A program made the position numbers and the translations under genes. A stretch of DNA of 30,486 nucleotides, from positions 1 through 30,486 of the forward strand of contig JAUCBJ010003820.1 of NCBI GenBank assembly GCA_032718475.1, in the 5' to 3' direction. Numbering within the stretch: position 1 is the stretch's first letter; each line of letters starts with the position of its first letter. Source of the DNA: Nemertoderma westbladi (lineage: Eukaryota; Xenacoelomorpha; Nemertodermatida; Nemertodermatidae). A model generated the notes under the pieces. The model ran no database searches. It had not been told where the DNA came from and saw nothing but the letters and a program-made list of their open reading frames with translations. Below, piece by piece: positions 9,001 to 18,000 of this stretch.

Positions 9001-12000
9001 CCAAAATTATTAGGCTTAGGATCAGCTGGTTGCTAGGAGACTGCAGGATATAACAAGTGGGTTTGAAATTCAGCAATACCGGTACAATGCAGCAATAATG
9101 TGGCCTTGTGAAGTGTGGTAGGCCTATTTCACAGTGGAGTCCTGCAATTGCCTGAGTGATGTCTGAATTGCGATATCGCGACTATTCAGCCATATCATGT
9201 ACCAGTCCGGTACCTTAATCTTATTAAACATATGTTTTGCAGTACGGTACCGGTACTGTTTCAATGGTACAGTGTTACCGGTACCGTCTTCAGGTCGTTG
9301 GCGCCACCTGTCAATCATGCTCGGCAACGGCAACCATGCAGCCATGGAAGTTTTGAAATTATGCGGACTTAAGACAGACTGACATATTGTCAGGTTGTAC
9401 CAGCTGACCCTTATTCCATGTTCTGGTATCCACTACTGCACTAGGTACCCCAACAGCCCAATACTGCAATACCCAGCAACGTTTTGGAATTGTCCCGGTA
9501 CTCAAACAACTCGCAATCAAGGCCACCGCCTCTGTCTGTCACAGTGTCGTTGGCGACCTCGACGTTTGGTATCGCTACTGCGCTAGCGCTACGGGCAAAC
9601 TGGACTAACCGATGAGCGAGACCCGATGACTGAAGAATGCATTTAATTTTTTGAATAGTTTGACTGTGGACTTCTAGGACTTCGATGCCAAGCTAAGCTG
9701 CCAATGCGAAATTTTTTTTAAAGTAAATGTTTGGTTAAATTTTCTTAATTATTTATTTAAATTTCTTAAGTACCGATTTTGGGATTGAATTGCTCAATTT
9801 TAATCTCTATCTAATAACTGACCCTCGTCCTGCGCGATGGCCCCACGAACGTGTAAAGATTACATACAACAATCGTTTGTACTACTCACTAGTGGTGTAC
9901 AAGAATCGAACTTACCTTTAATTATATCTTGTGGTTCAAAGCTTTCCAGGAAATCATTATTAACTCCAATTACGTGATATTTGCCAGTTTGCATTAGTCC
10001 CCGATGCCAAAGTTGGTTAGCGAACTGCGTTACTATTCGGGGCTTATCCGACAGGACAATATAAACTAAACAAAATATTAAGTTATTATTTAATATTTAA
10101 ATCGAAAATAAAATGACATTATTCAATATAGTGGACTACTGGAACTTAAGCATATGACACAACCCTATAGCCCATCATAGTTTGTAGTTTCTCACAGACA
10201 GCCATCTCTCTTGTGAATATTATCAATATAGATTCATGTTTAGAAATAGTGAAATTTTGATAGAAATTTTAATATAAATTATAGATCGTGTTTTTTTTTC
10301 AAAATTTTCAGAATTCCTGGCGGCGCCAAACTTTTTTACAGCCCTCCATTATTAGGTCAAAGGATAATTACGAAACAGCAAACATAAAATGTTTCAAGCT
10401 TTTCGATATTATAATTCATAAATGTATACTATTTATCCTTTATACTATTTATCCACCTTCCTGATATTTTGGGTTATTACTTTATATTACCAAATGAAAT
10501 TAAATACGACATTTATATGGGATTTAAATTATATTAACTGGTCTGAAATTGCAACTTTTTCTGGCTTATAATACTTATTGAAAAATTAATATGGATTGGA
10601 GCATATAAATTTTAATTAAGACGTGAAGATTAATGCAACAATTTAATTAATTAATTAATGTAATCTTAATAATGCAATAAAAACCAATATTGAAAAACCC
10701 ATAACATAATTAGATACAGGTGATATATGTGGTATTAAATTTTAAACCACTCACTTCTTGTATGCAGATATGTTTCATCGATAAATGTACTGAAGTTTCC
10801 TTTCGAAAATAAGCGTTTCGTATTATCCGCAAGTACGCCAGGAAAGTTCCCCAATGTGCTCATAAACCTTACGAATTGATATCCATAACCTTTCAAATTA
10901 TCATAGGAAATTAATGACCTATATATGTGAATACCATTTTCCTCGAGGTAAGTTCGAACCGTTTCACCAAAGTTTATAGACTTAACATTTATTGTTTCAT
11001 CGCTTCGATCTTCTATAAATGATATATTTTTCCAAGACATTTCTTGTAAGTGCTCAAATAGGCCTCGTATCAATGTACTTGCCTTTGGTCTTCGATTAAT
11101 AAATGTTGAATAAACAGCTTTGTTACTAAATTCAGTCTCCACACATGCCTGTAATAGACAACATTGTAATTATTTGTTATGAAAACATACAATATGATCC
11201 CCATTAACCAACGGATACGACGGGACGGACATGTTAAAGATAGCGACTATGAATTTTTTCGAAGGACATAGTGGATCGCATGTGCACACAGATTTTGTTA
11301 ATCAACGAGCCACCTTCGTTTTTATCACATACCTCTCCATCTGGAATACGATACGAAGTAGATCCTTCAAATAATATAAAGCATGATATCAAAGGGATGA
11401 CAGATATAATTACTGAACCTAATTTTCCCCCATCCATATATTGATACTGGACGATTATATTAGACACCCCCACTCTCTACCTCCATTATATTATTAATCA
11501 ATCCTTTATTGAGAGAAAGCGTCCTCTGGTTTCGTAGAAATTATTATTAGGATACATGCATATTATATGCGGGTGTAAACGTTACGCCGACAGCCGACAG
11601 CCGACAACCAACAGCCGACAGCAGCCATCCGACAACCGATAGCCAACAACCGACAGCAGAAAACCGACAGTTTTCACTTTTCGGTCGATATATTGCATAT
11701 TATATTATATATGAAGAATTTGTATTTGTTTTAATAATATGGAATATTTATTAAATATAATAAAATAGCCTAGCGCTGATGCAAAACCATGCAACTTTTG
11801 AACGCCCGCCTCAGCTATTTTCAACGAAATTCAGGTTGTGCTACATATTATTTGGAATCCTTGCATGGCCTGCTTTCTAGCAGTACCAACTAACAGCTAT
11901 AAGGTAGAAGAATAACTGCGGTGAGAACACTTTTTTTAAACGCTTGTAGCTAAAGATTGAAAGCAAAAATAAAAAGTCTTGCTCACCCAGTAAGAGGTCG

Positions 12001-15000
12001 GGAAATGAAAATAATCCCTGTTTCAAATTTCATTTCAAATAAACTCTGACACTCTAACATTACTGTGTTATGGATAGTCAGTATTCTTCAAGTATATCGT
12101 CATGCGTGGGCCCATGTGAAGAATACCAGAATTTCTGCCGTTATATTTCACTTTGCAATTATCCCCATGTGAAGAATACCAGGTTTTCACCAAAAACACA
12201 GGTTACAGAAGGGCTGAATCCAACCAAAGAAATTAACAAATTAGTATAATATGTACAGGTTATAAGACTGAAATAAGCGCTATAAAGATAAATTAAAAAA
12301 AAAAAATCTTCATATATAAAATTCCAATAAAAAGTCCACCGAAAAGTGAAATCCTGGTATTCTTCATATGGGCGTTATAACTTGTACAAATACTAATTCG
12401 TTTATTGTTTTGGTTAGATTCAGTGGTTAGATTCTGTAACCTGTGTTTTTGGTGAAAACCTGGTATTCTTCACATGGGGGTAATTGCAAAGTGAAATATA
12501 ACGACAGAAATTCTGGTATTCTTCACATGGGCCCACGCGTGGCCTTTAAATTATTGGTAGTGTATTTAATAATCTTATATCGGTGTTAAAGATTGTTCAT
12601 TATCTTAAATAATGTACTCTTAATTTATTTTATAAGTATAGAGTTTAAAAGAACACAAGGCTCAAATTCGTTTAGAAATGATTATTACAGTTTATTAATA
12701 TTTTATTCACAAAATTGCTCTTTTTATTGTTGTTATTTAATTGCCTTTAATAATGGTTTTCGGATTTGGTTGTCGGTTGTCGGCTGTCGGTTGTGGGTTG
12801 TCGGCTGTTGGTTGTCGGCTGTCGGTTGTCGGCTGTCGGTTGTCGGCGTAACGTTTACACCCATTATATCCTTATATTAAATTGTTTGCTTCATAGTGAT
12901 GCCGGATATGGTTAAATATTTGTTCATCTTTTCGCTGCAGAAACGGAATAAGATTTAGATTTTTCGGTTTTGTTGTCTTATAGACGGTCTTCTTATAGCC
13001 AGCTTGCTGGTTTTCTATAATGTACCACTATTACCGGTTGCTATGGTAACCAGGTTCAAAAAATATGTTCTCAGAGGGTATTCAAATTATCTCTAATAGT
13101 GGTTTTTCAAATTATCTTGAAATGCCGATAAAGTCAGTTTAAAATAAACTAAATTCACTGACTATTAAAATTGCTGAATAGGAAAGAAATAGTATCATGG
13201 GAAATATATTTCATCTGTAAAAAAATATGATGTATCAAGATTCATTAAGCAATTAAAAGAGGTATGACTTCAGGTTTCTGGAATATAATTGTTTAGACGT
13301 TATTTGACAAAACTCAAGAGGTAGATTGTTCCAGATAGTTGGGCCCTGGAATCGAATGGACCTCTGAGCCATGCACAGGGAAACTCTGGGAATGAGGTAG
13401 GCATTATTAATAGGGGACCTAGTTCCATACTTGTGCACTGATGCAGATGTGGTAAATAGTTGCCTGATAACCTGATATTTGTATAAGAGGTCAACAGATA
13501 AAATACATAGCTGCTTATAAATCAGTCTGAGCCTGACGCACACTCCAGTACAGGTTCATCCAGACCTGCATTATCATGCATCTAACATATATCAACAGCC
13601 TCCTTTAGCGTTGTGGGGCGTTTCTCCAGAAGTTTCTTTTGCAACTCGATATCATGGACTCCAGCTACAATGTTTGTTACAAATCGTTCATCCAAGCATG
13701 AATTGCAGAAGTCACAATAGTTTGCTATTTCATAAAGTCTGCTTGCTGACGTTCGTGAAATTGGACACAATCATGCACAATGTTGCATTGCTGGTGGAAC
13801 CATTGGAATAATTGTATAATTATCTCTAGAATAGGTAAACTGGTATCATCAGGGACTAATAAGCGGGACCATGGAGGACATGGGGGGCGGTTGGCGACTC
13901 GCCCTCGCATCAGCAGATGATAGTGGCAATGGTGGAATTGGTCTATTGATGAATCCAACTGCACATGCAGCATTGGACAAAATAGACCAAATCTCTAACC
14001 GCATCATCCGTTGCCACTTCTCATGTTCTGGAAGACTGGCTAAGAAGTTTCCTAAGGTGGTTCTGATTGTGTGCTACTCTCCAACTAGTGTTGCCCCTGT
14101 AGAGGAGGTGGAAAATTTCTACCACAATCTACAAGCAGCTACTGATGGAGTGGATCAGCATGCATTCTTAACATTCCTGGGAGACTTTAATGCAAGTCTG
14201 CATCAATCACCTACATCGCCCTGGGTCTATAGCAATAGTGTTAACCGAAATTCTGTCCATCTTCAGGATTTTATCTCTGGAAATGGATTGTTTTCGGCTG
14301 GAACCCAGTTCAAGAAGCGAACTGGAAAGCTATGGACTCATAGTGGACCCAGTGGTCACAAATCCCAGATAGACCATATTCTGTTTCGTAGGAAATACAG
14401 GAGCTCTATACAAGACTGTAATTCATTTACACTTCGACCCTTCTCCAGTGATCACCGCCTTATTGTGGCCAAGGTAAGACTTAGTCTGCGTGCTAGCAGA
14501 ACAACGAAATCTGCCTTGCCGCGGCATGACTGGTCCTCTCTGTTGCAACAGCCAAGTGTGAGATCCAGCTTCACACTACAGCTGAGCAACAGGTATGAGG
14601 CTCTTGCCTCTAAGGCGGCAGATCACTGTGAGGGCTATACTGCCTTTACAGAAGCAGTTAAGTTAGCAGCTGCAGAAACAGTTCCTGTATACCCTCGAAA
14701 CAGGAAAAGGGCCCCCTGGACTGACAACAAAATTCAGAAGTGCCGAAATGACCTCTACAAGGCGCAGAAAGAGTCCCGACTCAAACAGACTACAGCGGCC
14801 AAGAATGCAGTTAAAGCTGCATCTAGGTCCCTGAACAGGCAGTACTCTGTTAATTTACAGGAGCTAATAAACCAACAGGTTGATGCCATCAATGATGCTG
14901 ACGACAGCAGGCAATCATCCCAGGCATGGAGATCGATCAACTTGCTTGCTGGTTAACCAAGGTTAAGGCTAAATCGCCTCAATGGTTGGAAGGCCCACTT

Positions 15001-18000
15001 TGAAAAGCTCCTCAATAATGACAGGGTATTGCCTGATAACTTTATAGAAGTAAAAGTGTCTGCGAGTCTGTACTCCCAGATATTCCTGCAAAGAGCATTA
15101 AGACCAATCGTGCCAGTGGAGTAGATGGTGTTCCCCCTGAGGTCTTTTAAAATACCGGAGTGTTTAAAGCTCATCTATCTCATCATAGTAGACATGTACC
15201 GTACAACGAGAGTCCCACAAGAAATGAAAACAAATAAGTTGGTGCCAGTTCCCAAGAAGGGCTAGCTAACACTCTATGGTTCTTTTCGGGGAATCTCATT
15301 GATCTCGATTGCTGCAAAGCTATACAATAGGATTCTATTAAATTGCATCAGGGATCCCATTGAGAGACTGCTCCGTGGAAATCAGAATGGGTTCCGTAAA
15401 GGTCGTGGGACCATGGAGCCCATTTTGGCACTTAGAAGGATAATTGAAGAGTTATCAAAAAAGAAAGACAGGCATCTGGCTGTTATCTTTGTTGACTTCT
15501 TCAAGGCCTTTGATTCAGTCTCTCGCTCACGTATGTTCAGCATACTTTCATTATATGGGATTTCTGATGAAATTATTGCAGCAATCAGATCAGTATACGA
15601 TGGTTCGACAACATTTGTGTCTACTGTTGACGGTGACACAGAACCATTTGAAGTGTTATGGGGCGTCCTCCAGGGAGACACACTTGCACCATTCTTGTTC
15701 ATAATTGTTGTTGACTATGTTCTACGCACGTCCTTAGATCATCATAATGATGATGGGGTGATGATAACTCCACCTACTGGCTCCAGAAGTCGAGGAAATC
15801 CTGCCAAGTACCTAACTGATCTAGACTTTGCTGATGACTTAAGGAGTACTCTCAGAATCACTAGAGGGAGCCCAACGGCTCCTCAGCTCATTAGAACATG
15901 CTGCTTCTAGTGTTGGTCTTTTTATTAACTCCAGAAAGACCAAAATTTTGACAGTTAACTTTGAAAATCCTCAGCAAGTCTCTGATCGGATGAGCATAAG
16001 CTCATAAGATGGTATGCTTGAGCATGTGGATGACTTCTGTTACCTGGGATCATGGATCCAGAAGTCAGGGGAGGACCTTCGAATACGTAAGGGAAAGGCA
16101 TGGGCAGCCTTGAATAGGCTTTCAGGATTTGGAAGTCACCGAGAATTAATGGGAAACTTAAGGTCCAGTAATTTAGAGCAGCAGTAGTTCCAGTACTCCT
16201 CTATGGGAGTCCATGAAGAATGCTACGCTGGGTTCATTGTGTCAAGTTCAATGCACACATCTCCAACCAGACACTATATAACATTGGACGTGTCTCATTG
16301 GTTCCCCCAAGCTTGACACTAGTACAAAATCGCATCTGCTTTGCAGGACATTGTTTTCGCCGTGAGGACCAGCCAGTGCATAATCTTGTACTTTGGCAGC
16401 CTCATGGAGTGAATAAGCATGGTGGAAAGCGCATGACTTTCTTGAGACGCATCTTAAAGGACACTGGCCTTGAAGATGCGGATGATCTAGCAAATGTCAT
16501 GGGTGATAGGGAGTTGTGGTGGTGCAATTTTGTCGATGAGCCGGCACAGCATTCTTAAAAATGCAGCTGCAATGCAGCATGCCGATCCTAGTAGTAGTAA
16601 GCGGGACCATAGTATGGTACGCACGCGCACAGCGCTGACCAGGCACTTATGGAAGGCAAGGAGTTGCGTTGGATGGGGAAGTTGATTGATTCCCACCAGG
16701 ACGTAATATTCCTGAAACTCATCCCGCCACGTAGTGAACGCTGTGAGCGAATGGTCAGTAGTTAGGTGGTCTGGTGGGCTGGCAATCTTACTTGGGCTGG
16801 GTTCCCATTGGCCATGTTGATTGCGACGGCACGGCATGGTTGGAATCAGAAGCTACAGTCCCACTTGTAATATCTCATAAAACAATATAAGAGAAGTAAG
16901 AGAGCTACACACTGTACCATATGTGGTCCGTACCGGACCATCTTAAGTTAGGATAAATTCTGAATACACATAGGCAATCAGGGAGTCATGTAATACCGAA
17001 GTACCGGTAATATATATGTATATGTAAGAAGCACAACCTGACATGGGCTGGGCATGTATCCAAGTTAGTAAATCTAATAAGCCATGCCCTATATAAAAAA
17101 TAAACAGGTAAACAACATTAGAGTGCATGCCATGCGCGCATTGGCTAGACATTGTTATAATGTTACCTAACAATGTTATTTACCTACAACACGGTATTAG
17201 AGCTGTATTAAAAAATCTCCTGAAGGGGTACCCCCCCCCCCCCCCCCCATGTTAATGGCAGTTTAATATATTTTGTAACACTATTTCATTGCCTTATATA
17301 CTTAATTAAATTATTTCACTTATTATTGGGTGGGATACATTTTGAAAACAATTTGCTGTGGGCTTTCCTAAAACTAGGATATATCTTAATTTCTTAGGAA
17401 CAGATATCTTGAAATGGCGTAAAAAAGTGAAGTGGTATTCTCGGTATTCTTCTTATGTGCGATTGATTGTGCTTTACGTAATATTTGTATCAATACCTAA
17501 GCTTGCACATTTAATTTCGCGAATTAATTTGACCCAAATGATAATTATGTTTATAATATTTATAAATGCTAGAGTTAACCCCCCGCCCCATGACAATATT
17601 TTTGAAATATTTACTGAAAAACTGAATAAAGAGTCATAAATTTGTTTATTCCCGATCACGTATTCCGTTGATCTCAAAGAAAACCTGATGATCAAAATAT
17701 TATAGTCCATTATATTTTCCGATACTAATTGATTTCAATGTGACACTTGATACAATAAATGTCCATGTTAAAAAAACAAATCTAATGTATTATCAACAAC
17801 AGCTGCCAACTACAGCCCATAACTCTAATAAGCTTTATTTTTAAAGCTTTATTTGTATTATTATTGTGATATTCTGCAGAAATTTGCGTTAATTGTTAAA
17901 TATGTAATAATTTTGAACATAATAATAGCCCAGTCACTCCATCACTCTCTCAAGTCACTCTACGCTACCACTATCTCCAGTCATCTCCTACCTACGGTCT

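Noticed and set aside
12593-12880. 95-codon plus-strand frame ending in repeated WVVGCWLSAVG
   Set aside because: It runs through the subterminal 7-mer array of a transposable element; low-complexity translation, not a gene.
16248-16493. Minus-strand frames antisense to the LINE 3' ends (also 19699-19950)
   Set aside because: The same antisense frame appears in both LINE copies because of codon structure on the plus strand; it is a shadow of the LINE protein.
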